Part shown: one piece after another, positions 41,066 to 50,369 of the stretch
How positions within the stretch are numbered: position 1 is the stretch's first letter
Layout: the number at the start of each line of letters is the position of its first letter
Origin: Pseudoalteromonas gelatinilytica
GTDB lineage: Bacteria; Pseudomonadota; Gammaproteobacteria; Enterobacterales; Alteromonadaceae
Assembly (NCBI RefSeq): GCF_001641615.1
Contig: NZ_LRRU01000014.1
Coordinates: 166,847-230,846, forward strand
Direction of reading: 5' to 3'
DNA length: 64,000 bases
The notes under the pieces: model-generated
Told to the model about the DNA's origin: nothing
The model's input: only the letters and a program-made list of their open reading frames with translations
The model's database searches: none
Made by a program: the position numbers and the translations under genes

Positions 41066-42349
41066 ATGCAATTACATAATTTAAAAGATGAAACACAACA
41101 GGTGTCGTTTGTTGAAGCGGTAAAAACGGGTTTAGGGCGTAATCAAGGTGTATTCTTCCCTAATAGTCTTACGCCAATTCAAGATATTGATGCGTTACTT
41201 GATTTAGACTTTGTTAGCCGTAGCAGCAAGATTTTATCGCACCTTATTGGTGACGAGCTTCCTGCCGATACCGTTGCACAGATGGTGCAAAATGCCTTTA
41301 ACTTTGATGTGAAATTAGTTGAAGTAGAAAAAGACATTTATTGCCTTGAATTATTTCATGGCCCAACGCTTGCGTTTAAAGACTTTGGCGGCCGTTTTAT
41401 GGCTGAGTGTCTTGCGCAATTTAATCTGGGCGAAAAAGTCACGATTTTAACGGCTACATCAGGCGATACAGGGGCGGCGGTTGCCCATGCTTTTTATAAT
41501 AAGCCTAATATCGATGTCGTGATCTTATACCCGAAAGGTAAAATTTCATTAGCGCAACAAAAGCTATTCACTACTTTAGGTAATAACATTCACTGCTATG
41601 CGGTTGATGGCAGCTTTGATGATTGCCAAAGCATGGTAAAGCAAGCCTTTTTAGACGACGAAGTTAAACAAAAGCTTGGTCTAAACTCAGCAAACTCAAT
41701 CAATATCAGTCGCTTAGTTGCACAGGTATGCTATTACTTTGAAGCGATTGCTCAATTACCAAAAGAGCAGCGCAGTAAAGCGCATATCTCAGTACCTAGT
41801 GGTAACTTTGGTAATGTGTGCGCTGCAATGATTGGTGCTGTGCTTGGTATGCCAGTAGCGAAATTAAGCGCTACCACTAACCAAAACGACACAGTGCCAC
41901 GTTTCTTACAAAGCAAAGAGTGGGCGCCAAATGACACGCTTGAGTCGTTATCCAACGCTATGGATGTAAGTAAACCGAATAACTGGCCACGAGTGCAATT
42001 TATGCTAGATAACGAATGGTTTAGCTATGATGACTTTTATTCAAGCTGTGTAGGTGAAGAAGAAACAAAAGAGGTGATGAAAAAAATTCATCAAACCGGT
42101 TACATCGCAGAGCCTCATACTGCAATTGCTTATCAGGGCTTGAAAGAAAATCTAGCTGATGGCAGTGCAGGTATCTTTTTAGCGACTGCACACCCAGCTA
42201 AATTCAAAGACAGCGTAGAGCAAATTTTAGACATCGAATTGCCTATGCCGAAACCACTGGCAGATGCATTAGCAAAACAGTGTTTAGCAGAAGATATTAA
42301 GTTTGATTATCAATTGCTTCGCACTGAGCTGTTAAATAAATTAGCATAA
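41066..42349 (+). CDS. thrC: Threonine synthase
   Basis: A 427-residue PLP enzyme that converts O-phosphohomoserine to threonine. The PLP lysine is Lys105 in GPTLAFKDFG, with the phosphate-binding SGDTGAA and the Ser/Asn-rich VPSGNFGN downstream. The ribosome site is AAGGAAT. It is the last gene of the operon and is followed by a clear terminator at 42358-42384. Confidence 0.97.
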   Translation: MQLHNLKDETQQVSFVEAVKTGLGRNQGVFFPNSLTPIQDIDALLDLDFVSRSSKILSHLIGDELPADTVAQMVQNAFNFDVKLVEVEKDIYCLELFHGPTLAFKDFGGRFMAECLAQFNLGEKVTILTATSGDTGAAVAHAFYNKPNIDVVILYPKGKISLAQQKLFTTLGNNIHCYAVDGSFDDCQSMVKQAFLDDEVKQKLGLNSANSINISRLVAQVCYYFEAIAQLPKEQRSKAHISVPSGNFGNVCAAMIGAVLGMPVAKLSATTNQNDTVPRFLQSKEWAPNDTLESLSNAMDVSKPNNWPRVQFMLDNEWFSYDDFYSSCVGEEETKEVMKKIHQTGYIAEPHTAIAYQGLKENLADGSAGIFLATAHPAKFKDSVEQILDIELPMPKPLADALAKQCLAEDIKFDYQLLRTELLNKLA

Positions 42350-42357
42350 CAGCAAGT

Positions 42358-42384
42358 AAAGAGCGGCTAAGCCGCTCTTTTTAA
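42358..42384 (+). terminator. Intrinsic terminator of thrABC
   Basis: AAAGAGCGGC and GCCGCTCTTT pair around TAA, followed by T. It lies 9 bases after the thrC stop, and also faces the convergent membrane-protein gene. Confidence 0.92.
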
Positions 42385-42405
42385 TGCAGTCTTTAAGTGA
42401 AGCCT

Positions 42406-42774
42406 TTAATGAAGTAACGAATGACTATGACGGTTTAAAACCCGCATACTTAGAATGACCCCAGCCGCAATACACAGCAAAATGCTGATCACAGAGACGA
42501 GTTCATTTTGTGTCCATTGCATCAAAGTGAATGCCGAAATAAAAATAATAAAAGGTTTAAATTCATAGTAATAGCGAAGTTTTTTTTGTTTAACTCGCTG
42601 GCTTGAATGATCGGTTCTTCTGGCTTCAGAACGCATCCGCCAAATGTTAGCACCTAATAAAAATAAGATGACACCGATTAATGTAGGCACATAATCATTG
42701 GCTAATGTGATACAACTGATGCCGAGAAAAAAGTATCCGTAGGGGACTAATTCGTATATTGGTTTAGCTAACAT
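42406..42774 (-). CDS. Small membrane protein, function unknown
   Basis: A 122-residue protein with four predicted hydrophobic segments (about 8-25, 27-45, 72-88, 91-108) and a basic cytoplasmic-type loop between the second and third (RMRSEARRTDHSSQRVKQKK). It ends RHSHSLLH. No family is recognised. It is alone, convergent with thrC and divergent from glyA. Confidence 0.65.
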   Translation of the reverse strand: MLAKPIYELVPYGYFFLGISCITLANDYVPTLIGVILFLLGANIWRMRSEARRTDHSSQRVKQKKLRYYYEFKPFIIFISAFTLMQWTQNELVSVISILLCIAAGVILSMRVLNRHSHSLLH

Positions 42775-42948
42775 GAACTTATACCATCCTTGATATTGAC
42801 CAGTCCTATAAGCTTAGTTTGCCCCTATAAAAACGCAATGTAACAGGGCTATTTTTTGTTGAAATAACATTTTAAAAAGCTATGAAATATTTTAAATTCA
42901 TAAATTTTTATTATGTATCAATAAAAAAATATCATTATTAAAACACTG

Positions 42949-42961
42949 TGAAATAAATTCA
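42949..42961. promoter_or_regulatory. Candidate MetR box upstream of glyA
   Basis: TGAAATAAATTCA fits the MetR consensus TGAA-N5-TTCA with A at the centre, 106 bases before the glyA start. MetR activates glyA in E. coli, which makes this site plausible, but such a motif can arise by chance in AT-rich DNA. The rest of the 292-base region is AT-rich, with TACAAT at about 43018 as a possible -10. Confidence 0.35.
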
Positions 42962-43066
42962 ATCCCTGTTTAAATATGTTCATCTTTACAAGATAGGCAA
43001 AAGTGCGTTTTAAGCGTACAATACAGCCTTCAAAAAAACACCATACACGTTGCCTTAGGAGACCCC

Positions 43067-44323
43067 ATGTTAGAACGTAGCATGAATATTTCGGATTTCG
43101 ATCCAGAGTTATTTGCAGCCATCACTAAAGAGACGGCTCGTCAAGAAGAGCACATCGAACTGATCGCGTCTGAAAACTACTGTAGCCCACGCGTACTTGA
43201 AGCGCAGGGTTCTCAGCTTACCAACAAATACGCTGAAGGTTACCCAGGCAAACGTTACTATGGCGGTTGTGAGCATGTTGACGTTGTTGAGCAACTAGCT
43301 ATTGACCGTGCAAACGAGTTATTCGGCACTGACTACGCTAACGTTCAACCACATGCGGGTTCACAAGCAAACGCAGCTGTTTTCCAAGCACTTCTTCAGC
43401 CACATGATACAGTACTAGGTATGAGCTTAGCTCATGGTGGTCACTTAACTCACGGTTCACACGTTAACTTTTCTGGTAAAACGTACAATGCAATTCAATA
43501 CGGCCTAAATGAAGAAACAGGCGAAATTGATTACGCTCAAGTTGAAGCACTTGCATTAGAGCACAAGCCAAAAATGATCATCGCTGGTTTCTCAGCATAT
43601 TCAGGCGTTGTTGACTGGGCTAAATTCCGTGAAATCGCTGATAAAGTAGGTGCATACTTATTCGTAGATATGGCTCACGTTGCTGGTCTTATCGCGGCTG
43701 GTGTATACCCAAGCCCAATCCCTCACGCACACGTTGTTACAACAACAACTCACAAAACATTAGCGGGTCCTCGTGGCGGTCTAATCGTTTCTGCATGTGG
43801 TGATGAAGAGATCTACAAAAAGCTAAACAGTGCTGTATTCCCTGGCGGTCAAGGTGGTCCTTTATGCCACATCATCGCTGCTAAAGCGGTTGCTTTCAAA
43901 GAAGCATTACAACCAGAATTCAAAGCGTACCAAGCACAAGTAGTTAAGAACGCACAAGCGATGGTTGAAGTACTACAAGAGCGTGGCTACAAAGTTGTTT
44001 CTGGTAAAACAGACAACCACTTATTCCTTCTTGACCTAATCGATAAAGATATCACAGGTAAAGATGCTGACGCTGCACTAGGTAACGCAAACATCACAGT
44101 TAACAAAAACTCAGTACCAAACGACCCTCGTTCACCGTTCGTAACGTCTGGTCTTCGTATTGGTTCTCCGGCTATTACTCGCCGTGGTTTCAAAGAAGCT
44201 GAGTCAAAAGAGCTTGCTGGCTGGATCTGTGACGTACTAGACAACATCAACGATGAGTCTGTACAAGCAGAAGTAAAAGAGAAAGTTAAAGCTATCTGTA
44301 AAAAATTACCAGTTTACGCTTAA
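43067..44323 (+). CDS. glyA: Serine hydroxymethyltransferase
   Basis: A 418-residue PLP enzyme interconverting serine and glycine with tetrahydrofolate. The PLP lysine is Lys230 in [16 protein letters not shown]. The ATG at 43067 has a TTAGGAGA ribosome site; the length is standard. It supplies one-carbon units and stands before nrdR and the riboflavin genes but has its own terminator at 44376-44407. Confidence 0.97.
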   Translation: MLERSMNISDFDPELFAAITKETARQEEHIELIASENYCSPRVLEAQGSQLTNKYAEGYPGKRYYGGCEHVDVVEQLAIDRANELFGTDYANVQPHAGSQANAAVFQALLQPHDTVLGMSLAHGGHLTHGSHVNFSGKTYNAIQYGLNEETGEIDYAQVEALALEHKPKMIIAGFSAYSGVVDWAKFREIADKVGAYLFVDMAHVAGLIAAGVYPSPIPHAHVVTTTTHKTLAGPRGGLIVSACGDEEIYKKLNSAVFPGGQGGPLCHIIAAKAVAFKEALQPEFKAYQAQVVKNAQAMVEVLQERGYKVVSGKTDNHLFLLDLIDKDITGKDADAALGNANITVNKNSVPNDPRSPFVTSGLRIGSPAITRRGFKEAESKELAGWICDVLDNINDESVQAEVKEKVKAICKKLPVYA

Positions 44324-44375
44324 TTACTGGTTAAACCGTAATTAAGATAACAATAGCGTTGTTTTTTGCTATTAT

Positions 44376-44407
44376 AAAGGCCGCTTATAAAGCGGCCTTT
44401 TTTTGTT
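44376..44407 (+). terminator. Intrinsic terminator of glyA
   Basis: AAAGGCCGCTT and AAGCGGCCTTT pair around ATA, followed by a T-run. It separates glyA from the nrdR-rib operon, whose nrdR start lies only 25 bases behind it. Confidence 0.9.
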
Positions 44408-44431
44408 TTTTATAAACGGAAGTTGAACCCT

Positions 44432-44881
44432 ATGCATTGCCCTTTTTGCACAGCAAAAGATACCAAAGTAATTGATTCTCGACTTGTTGGCGGTGGTCAT
44501 CAAGTGAGACGTCGACGTGAATGTAACGAATGCCATGAGCGCTTTACCACCTTTGAAGGCGCTGAACTTGTTATGCCAAGAGTCATCAAGCAAGACGGTA
44601 GCCGTGAACCATTCAATGAAGACAAGTTACTGAATGGCTTGCATCGCGCTTTAGAGAAACGCCCAGTCAGCACTGAGCAGGTCGACGAAGTCGTTAACAT
44701 CATTAAATCTCAACTTCGTGCCACGGGTGAACGTGAAATCTCTAGCCATTTGATTGGTGAGTGCATCATGGAATCTCTGAAGAAACTCGACAAAGTGGCC
44801 TACGTACGCTTTGCTTCGGTTTATCGTTCATTTGAAGATATTCGCGAGTTTGGTGAAGAAATCGCTCGTTTAGGTGATTAA
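44432..44881 (+). CDS. nrdR: Transcriptional repressor NrdR
   Basis: A 149-residue regulator of ribonucleotide reductase genes. The N-terminal zinc ribbon has Cys3, Cys6, Cys31 and Cys34; an ATP-cone domain follows (about 49-139), which senses ATP/dATP. I start at ATG 44432, behind GGAAG; an in-frame TTG at 44423 is unlikely because the family begins MHCPFC. It is followed 2 bases later by ribD, a linkage conserved in Gammaproteobacteria. Confidence 0.96.
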   Translation: MHCPFCTAKDTKVIDSRLVGGGHQVRRRRECNECHERFTTFEGAELVMPRVIKQDGSREPFNEDKLLNGLHRALEKRPVSTEQVDEVVNIIKSQLRATGEREISSHLIGECIMESLKKLDKVAYVRFASVYRSFEDIREFGEEIARLGD

Positions 44882-44883
44882 TC

Positions 44884-46023
44884 ATGTCATTTACAGAGCT
44901 TGATACTGCTTATATGGCGCGTGCCATTGAGCTTGCTAAACACGGCCGTTTTACTACGACGCCAAATCCTAATGTTGGCTGTGTACTGGTTAAAAATGGC
45001 GAAATAGTCGGTGAAGGCTTTCATCAAATCGCAGGGCAGGGCCATGCTGAAGTCAATGCATTAGCCGTGGCTGGCGACAAAGCGAAAGGTGCTACTGCCT
45101 ATGTCACTTTAGAGCCTTGTAGTCATTATGGGCGAACTCCGCCTTGTGCCGAAGGTTTAAAAGCTGCGGGTGTTAGCAAGGTGATTGCTGCTATGGTTGA
45201 CCCAAACCCTGCTGTGAGTGGTCGTGGCCTACAGATTTTAGCCGATGCTGGCATTGAGGTGGCATCTGGTTTACTTGAGCAACAAGCGCGGGATTTAAAC
45301 AAAGGCTTTTTAAAGCGAATGGAAACAGGGTTGCCATATGTAACCTGTAAAATGGCGTGCAGTTTAGATGGTAAAACCGCACTCAATAATGGCCAAAGTA
45401 AATGGATAACAGGTCCTAAAGCGCGCCAAGACGTGCAAGCATTTCGTGCGCAAAGCTGTGCTATCTTAACCGGTGCAGACACCGTTATTAGCGATAATGC
45501 CAAACTTAATGTCCGTGTTGATGAGTTGCCATTTAGCATGCCGACCTCGTTGCCTTTACGCCAACCAACCCGAATCATTATTGACTCACAAAATAGGTTA
45601 ACGCCTGAGCTTGCGTTATTCAGCATCGAGAGCCCGGTGATAATTTTTACCACGTCGCTTGATAATCAAACTAAGTGGCCTCACTTTGTTAAACACGAAG
45701 TAGTGCCAGCAGTTAATAATAAAGTTGATTTATCGGCACTTTTAAAGCGTCTTGCTGAACTACAATTTAATCACGTTTGGCTCGAAGCAGGTGCGACCCT
45801 GGCTGGCGTGTTTGCTGAGCAAGATTTAATTGACGAATACTTTGTTTATATTGCCCCTAAGTTAATAGGTGATATGGGCAAAAGCTTACTAAACTTTGCA
45901 GAAGTCACCATGATGAGTGATATCACTGAACTGACCTTTACTGATACAGTGATGATTGGTGACGACATCCGCCTAACAGCGGTAAAAGCAAAGCAAGCCA
46001 CAGACATTGAAAATAAAGAGTAG
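44884..46023 (+). CDS. ribD: Bifunctional riboflavin deaminase/reductase
   Basis: A 379-residue enzyme for two consecutive steps of riboflavin synthesis. The deaminase domain has the zinc site His54 in GHAEVNAL with Glu56, and PCSHYGRTPPC at 78-88. The reductase domain starts near 150 (VTCKMACSLDGKTALNNGQSKWITG, broken here only by family variation). It begins 2 bases after nrdR and ends 4 bases before ribE, a tight operon. Confidence 0.96.
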   Translation: MSFTELDTAYMARAIELAKHGRFTTTPNPNVGCVLVKNGEIVGEGFHQIAGQGHAEVNALAVAGDKAKGATAYVTLEPCSHYGRTPPCAEGLKAAGVSKVIAAMVDPNPAVSGRGLQILADAGIEVASGLLEQQARDLNKGFLKRMETGLPYVTCKMACSLDGKTALNNGQSKWITGPKARQDVQAFRAQSCAILTGADTVISDNAKLNVRVDELPFSMPTSLPLRQPTRIIIDSQNRLTPELALFSIESPVIIFTTSLDNQTKWPHFVKHEVVPAVNNKVDLSALLKRLAELQFNHVWLEAGATLAGVFAEQDLIDEYFVYIAPKLIGDMGKSLLNFAEVTMMSDITELTFTDTVMIGDDIRLTAVKAKQATDIENKE

Positions 46024-46027
46024 CACT

Positions 46028-46681
46028 ATGTTTACTGGAATTATTGAAGCAACAGGTAAAATTGTTGAACTAACACAAAAGCAAGGTGATCTAGCTATTC
46101 GTATTCAAAGCGCTAATTTGGATATGAAAGACGTCAAGCTCGGTGACAGTATTGCCACCAACGGTGTGTGTTTAACGGTTGTCGCTAAACATAGCGATGG
46201 TTTTAGTGCTGACTTATCAAACGAAACCATCAGCTTAACTGGGTTTGCTCATTACAAAAAAGGGCAAACAGTTAATCTTGAAAAAGCCATGCAACCTATT
46301 TCTCGTTTAGGTGGACACTTAGTGTCAGGCCATGTTGATGGTATTGCGACCGTTGAAAGTATCAGCCCTAATGCTCGTGCAACAGAGTACTGGCTAAGTA
46401 CAGATAGCGATTTAATGAAATATATTCCGTACAAAGGTTCGGTGTGTATTGATGGCATTAGCTTAACGGTCAACGAGGTCGAGCAAAATCGCTTTAAGTT
46501 GACGATTGTTCCGCATACTGCTGAGCAAACTACGATTGCAGAATTTCAGGTGGGGACTCAGGTGAACTTAGAAGTTGACCAGATTGCTCGCTATTTAGAG
46601 CGCCTAATAAAAGGGGCCGAACAACCTTCCCGTTCAGACATATCAATGAGCTTGCTCGCACAAGCTGGCTTTATTAAATAA
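46028..46681 (+). CDS. ribE: Riboflavin synthase alpha chain
   Basis: A 217-residue enzyme that dismutates two lumazine molecules to riboflavin. It begins with the canonical MFTGIIEATG at ATG 46028; a longer in-frame start at 46007 overlaps ribD and is rejected. The two homologous barrels are visible: GVCLTV in the first and GISLTVN in the second. Named ribC in E. coli nomenclature. The gap to the next gene is 42 bases. Confidence 0.96.
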   Translation: MFTGIIEATGKIVELTQKQGDLAIRIQSANLDMKDVKLGDSIATNGVCLTVVAKHSDGFSADLSNETISLTGFAHYKKGQTVNLEKAMQPISRLGGHLVSGHVDGIATVESISPNARATEYWLSTDSDLMKYIPYKGSVCIDGISLTVNEVEQNRFKLTIVPHTAEQTTIAEFQVGTQVNLEVDQIARYLERLIKGAEQPSRSDISMSLLAQAGFIK

Positions 46682-46723
46682 GTACAGATACGTCACTATT
46701 AATCATACTCTCATGGGCACATT

Positions 46724-47839
46724 ATGAATTTACACAGCGCGCAAGAAATTATCGATGACATTAAAGCCGGTAAAATGGTTATTTTAATGGACGATGAAGA
46801 CCGAGAAAATGAAGGCGATTTAATTATCGCAGCAGAGCACATTAGTGCTGATGCTATCAATTTTATGGCAACACATGGTCGTGGTTTAATTTGTTTAACA
46901 ATGACACAAGAGCGTTGTCAGCAGTTAGATTTGCCGTTAATGGTGAAAAATAACGGGGCTGCTTTTTCAACTAACTTCACCATGTCGATTGAAGCAGCGA
47001 AAGGCGTAACAACGGGTATTTCAGCAGCTGACCGTGCTCGTACAGTGCAAGCGGCAATTGCTAAAGGTGCCGTGCCGAGCGATATTGTACAACCAGGGCA
47101 TATTTTTCCTATCATGGCGCAGCCAGGTGGCGTGTTAACACGTGCTGGTCATACCGAAGCAGGTTGTGATTTAGCGCGTTTAGCAGGTCTTGAGCCTTCA
47201 TCTGTAATTGTTGAAATCTTAAATGCAGATGGCACCATGGCTCGTCGCCCAGATCTTGAAGTATTTGCTAAAGAGCATGACTTAAAGATTGGCACTATTG
47301 CAGATTTAATCGAATACCGAAACCTAAACGAAACCACCATTGAGCGCGTTGCTAAATGTAAACTGCCAACAGATCACGGTGAGTTTGATTTAGTGACCTA
47401 CAAAGACACTATTGATGGTCAGCTTCACTATGTTTTACAAAAAGGTGAAGTATCGAAAGATGAACCTACGCTAGTACGTGTTCACTTACAAAGCACCTTT
47501 AACGACATTCTATTATCAGATAGAAGTGCTGATCGTAGCTGGGGCTTATCAGATGCAATGGCTTATATCGCTGAGCACAACGGCGTGCTGGTTATTTTAG
47601 GTAAACAAGAATCAACTGAAGACTTAGAAGCAACCGTTAAAGCGTTTGCTGCTGAAGATGCGGGCGAAAATGTCAGTCATCGAAAGTTCCAAGGTACATC
47701 GCGTACAGTGGGCGTGGGGTCTCAGATTTTGGCTGATTTAGGTATTGAAAAGATGCGCTTAATGAGCCGTCCTAAGAAGTACCATGCATTATCTGGTTTC
47801 CACTTAGAAGTGGTTGACTACGTTGAGCCGCGCTCTTAA
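46724..47839 (+). CDS. ribB: 3,4-dihydroxy-2-butanone-4-phosphate synthase with degenerate GTP cyclohydrolase II half (RibBX type)
   Basis: A 371-residue two-part protein. Residues 1-200 are a complete DHBP synthase ([12 protein letters not shown] acidic loop; [15 protein letters not shown]). Residues about 205-371 align with GTP cyclohydrolase II, but where the active enzyme has three zinc cysteines (ECLTGD and RCDCG blocks), this one reads [11 protein letters not shown] and DRSADRSWG with no Cys. The cyclohydrolase activity should therefore be absent, as in the RibBX variant described for Shewanella and other Proteobacteria, and a separate RibA is expected elsewhere in the genome. Confidence 0.93.
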   Translation: MNLHSAQEIIDDIKAGKMVILMDDEDRENEGDLIIAAEHISADAINFMATHGRGLICLTMTQERCQQLDLPLMVKNNGAAFSTNFTMSIEAAKGVTTGISAADRARTVQAAIAKGAVPSDIVQPGHIFPIMAQPGGVLTRAGHTEAGCDLARLAGLEPSSVIVEILNADGTMARRPDLEVFAKEHDLKIGTIADLIEYRNLNETTIERVAKCKLPTDHGEFDLVTYKDTIDGQLHYVLQKGEVSKDEPTLVRVHLQSTFNDILLSDRSADRSWGLSDAMAYIAEHNGVLVILGKQESTEDLEATVKAFAAEDAGENVSHRKFQGTSRTVGVGSQILADLGIEKMRLMSRPKKYHALSGFHLEVVDYVEPRS

Positions 47840-47879
47840 TTAGGGAAAACAGATTTTCTAGGCTACTTTTATATTTTTG

Positions 47880-47888
47880 TGGTATTAT
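47880..47888 (+). promoter_or_regulatory. Extended -10 promoter of ribH-nusB
   Basis: TGGTATTAT fits TG-n-TATAAT with one difference and lies 57 bases before ribH, in the only sizable gap (105 bases) of the rib operon. It suggests a second transcript for ribH-nusB. Confidence 0.45.
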
Positions 47889-47944
47889 GCGCCGTAATTT
47901 TTGCGCAATCGCAACCGCTTAAACTTATTTTTTAGGGTTATTAA

Positions 47945-48409
47945 ATGAAAATTATTGAAGGTAACAAATACGCACCGGGCAAAAAATTTGCCATTGTCAT
48001 TTCTCGCTTTAATGACTTTATTGGTAGCAGCCTATTAGCAGGTGCTGTTGATGAGCTTAAGCGCACAGGTGGCGTATCTGATGACGACATTACTGTTGTT
48101 TACGTACCAGGTGCCGTTGAATTACCTTTAGCAGCGAAACGCGTTGCAGCAAAGAAAGAACACGATGCAATCATCGCTTTAGGCGTAGTGATCAGAGGTG
48201 GTACACCACACTTTGATTTAGTCGCTGGCGAATCAAACAAAGGTCTTGCGCAAGTATCTCTTGAGTATGATATCCCGGTTGCATTTGGCGTATTAACCAC
48301 TGAAAGCATTGAGCAAGCAATTGAGCGCGCAGGTACCAAAATGGGTAATAAAGGCGGCGAAGCTGCTTTAGGCGCGCTTGAAATGGTTAATGTGTTAGAC
48401 AAAATTTAA
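47945..48409 (+). CDS. ribH: 6,7-dimethyl-8-ribityllumazine synthase
   Basis: A 154-residue capsid-forming enzyme that joins the RibB product with the RibD product. Family marks are [25 protein letters not shown] with the catalytic His, and VAFGVLTTE. It is followed by nusB after 15 bases, a conserved pair. Confidence 0.97.
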   Translation: MKIIEGNKYAPGKKFAIVISRFNDFIGSSLLAGAVDELKRTGGVSDDDITVVYVPGAVELPLAAKRVAAKKEHDAIIALGVVIRGGTPHFDLVAGESNKGLAQVSLEYDIPVAFGVLTTESIEQAIERAGTKMGNKGGEAALGALEMVNVLDKI

Positions 48410-48424
48410 GTTTAAGGAATCTCT

Positions 48425-48835
48425 GTGAAACCAGCAGCAAGACGTAAAGCACGTATCTTAGCACTTCAAGCCGTATACTCTTGGCAGTTAAGCGGTAACC
48501 CAATTGCTGATATTGAACAGCAAATGTTAATTGAAAATGATGTGACTAAGATCGACGTCGAATATTTCAAAGACCTAGCACGCGGTGTTGTTGTTAACTG
48601 TAAGCAATTAGATGAAATCGTTGCGCCACATTTAGCACGCCCAGCAGATGAGTTAGACATGGTCGAAAAAGCAATTTTACGTCTGTCTGCCTATGAGCTG
48701 AAATTCCGTGAAGACGTACCTTACAAAGTGGCAATCAATGAAGGCATTGAGCTTGCGAAGATGTTTGGTGCTGAAGACAGCCATAAGTTTGTCAACGGTG
48801 TACTTGATAAAGCAGTTAAAGAGCTGCGTAAGTAA
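48425..48835 (+). CDS. nusB: Transcription antitermination factor NusB
   Basis: A 136-residue all-helical RNA-binding protein that, with NusE, binds boxA of ribosomal RNA leaders. It starts with GTG at 48425 behind TAAGGAATC; the N-terminal [18 protein letters not shown] is typical. A boxA-like target is seen in the same window at 63806. A terminator-like hairpin follows, leading straight into thiL. Confidence 0.96.
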   Translation: MKPAARRKARILALQAVYSWQLSGNPIADIEQQMLIENDVTKIDVEYFKDLARGVVVNCKQLDEIVAPHLARPADELDMVEKAILRLSAYELKFREDVPYKVAINEGIELAKMFGAEDSHKFVNGVLDKAVKELRK

Positions 48836-48852
48836 GTAGCCCCGTAAAGGAG

Positions 48853-48875
48853 AGCCGGCTTGGGCCGGCTTTTTT
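48853..48875 (+). terminator. Terminator-like hairpin between nusB and thiL
   Basis: AGCCGGC (48853-48859) and GCCGGCT (48864-48870) pair around TTGG, followed by T5. The thiL start codon is at 48880, 4 bases after the T-run. The only strong ribosome-site match, AAAGGAGAG (48846-48854), lies before the stem and overlaps its base. Confidence 0.8.
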
Positions 48876-48879
48876 GTGT

Positions 48880-49854
48880 ATGAAGGAATTTGAACTAATC
48901 AATCGTTACTTTAAGGGTCGTGGCATTATTCGCCGTGATGTGAACCTAGGTATTGGTGACGATTGTGCCTTAGTAACTGTGCCTGAAAACTGTCAATTGG
49001 CGGTAACAACAGACACCTTAGTTGCGGGCGTACACTTTTTTGATGACATCTCTGCGCGTGCCCTTGGGCATCGGGCGTTAGCTGTTAATTTAAGTGATCT
49101 TGCGGCAATGGGCGCTGAACCTACGTGGATTTCGGTTGGCTTAACCTTGCCTGAGGTAAATATAGAGTGGCTTGAAGAGTTCACTGAAGGTATGCATGAA
49201 ATTGCAGAGTACTTCAATGTGCAAATCATTGGTGGTGATACCACCCAAGGCCCTTTAACTATTACAATCTGCGCTAAAGGTATTGTGCCTGAAGGCAAAG
49301 CACTACGCCGTAGCGGTGCTAAAGTTGGCGATTGGATTTATGTAACAGGCCCATTAGGTGATGCTGGTGTAGCTATTGAAGCCCGTAAACAAGGCCTTGA
49401 TATTGCCCCTGAACATTTAAGCTATTTAAATAATCGCTTTGATTATCCGACGCCTCGTGTAGCAGCAGGTCAGGTTTTGCGAGGCGCGGCCTCTGCGGCT
49501 ATCGATATTTCTGATGGCTTGTTGGCAGATTTAGGCCATATTTTAGCGCTATCGCAAGTTAGTGCGGTGATCAATGTCGATAAAGTGCCTGTTTCTGATG
49601 CATTAAATTCGTCGATTCCACGTGCCGAGCAGTTTGATTATATCTTAAATTACGGTGACGATTACGAGTTGCTGTTTACTGTGCCTGAAAGCAATAAAAG
49701 CATGGTTGATATGAAATTACGCCAATATGGTGTTGAAGCAAGTTGTGTTGGGCAAATTAAAAGTGGCGAAGGTGAGATTGAGCTATTACTTGATGGTGAA
49801 AAGTTTAACTATCAAGGAAAGGGCTTTCAGCACTTCGCGAAGGAGCCGGTTTGA
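48880..49854 (+). CDS. thiL: Thiamine-monophosphate kinase
   Basis: A 324-residue kinase of the PurM/ThiL fold that makes thiamine diphosphate. The N-terminal FELINRYF and the metal-binding GIGDDCA fit the family, with IIGGDTTQG and ISDGLLADLGH further in. Its ATG at 48880 directly follows the T-run of a terminator-like hairpin, and no ribosome site lies between; the AAAGGAGAG lies before the stem. Folding of the hairpin would bring the two closer together. The stop codon overlaps the TTG start of pgpA. Confidence 0.95.
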   Translation: MKEFELINRYFKGRGIIRRDVNLGIGDDCALVTVPENCQLAVTTDTLVAGVHFFDDISARALGHRALAVNLSDLAAMGAEPTWISVGLTLPEVNIEWLEEFTEGMHEIAEYFNVQIIGGDTTQGPLTITICAKGIVPEGKALRRSGAKVGDWIYVTGPLGDAGVAIEARKQGLDIAPEHLSYLNNRFDYPTPRVAAGQVLRGAASAAIDISDGLLADLGHILALSQVSAVINVDKVPVSDALNSSIPRAEQFDYILNYGDDYELLFTVPESNKSMVDMKLRQYGVEASCVGQIKSGEGEIELLLDGEKFNYQGKGFQHFAKEPV

Positions 49855-50336
49855 GCAGTAACCGTTTATTCAATTTAAAACGCCCACACCAATTTTTTGG
49901 TTTGGGTTTTGGCTTAGGCCTTGCCCCTAAAGCGCCAGGCACATTTGGTACTTTTGCTGCTTTGCCATTTATTTTCACCACGATGTACTTTCCGCTGTGG
50001 TTACAGATTGTGTTTGCAATCGTGATCAGCGTGTTTGGTATTTGGGCATGTGGTAAAACAGCAGATGACTTAGGGGTACATGATCATCCAGCCATTGTTT
50101 GGGATGAAGTTGCTGGTTATTATATCACCATGATTGGTGCTGCATTGAGTTGGCAGTCACTGTTGGTGGGTTTTTTATTGTTCCGCTTTTTTGATATCGC
50201 TAAACCAGGTCCTATCCGAATTTTAGATAGACGTTTACACGGTGGCTTGGGCATCATGGCTGATGATATTTTAGCAGGTGTTTTTTCATTAATTTGTGTT
50301 CAAGCCTTGTTTAAAGCTGGTTATTTACCTTTTTAA
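49851..50336 (+). CDS. pgpA: Phosphatidylglycerophosphatase A
   Basis: A 161-residue inner-membrane enzyme that dephosphorylates phosphatidylglycerol phosphate. Characteristic are GLGLAPKAPGTFGT and the acidic VWDEVAGY. It starts with TTG at 49851, overlapping the thiL stop, with AAGGAG six bases upstream; no ATG is usable. The thiL-pgpA pair is conserved in Gammaproteobacteria. Confidence 0.94.
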   Translation: MSSNRLFNLKRPHQFFGLGFGLGLAPKAPGTFGTFAALPFIFTTMYFPLWLQIVFAIVISVFGIWACGKTADDLGVHDHPAIVWDEVAGYYITMIGAALSWQSLLVGFLLFRFFDIAKPGPIRILDRRLHGGLGIMADDILAGVFSLICVQALFKAGYLPF

Positions 50337-50369
50337 ACGATGAGTTAAGTGTTACTTGGTGGCAAGTAT

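Noticed and set aside
45126..45653. Open frame of 175 residues antisense to ribD
   Set aside because: Shadow of a clear conserved enzyme gene; no ribosome site, no recognisable domain.
46682..46723. FMN riboswitch before the ribB gene
   Set aside because: The gap is 42 bases, far too short, and no RFN element is visible there or before ribH.
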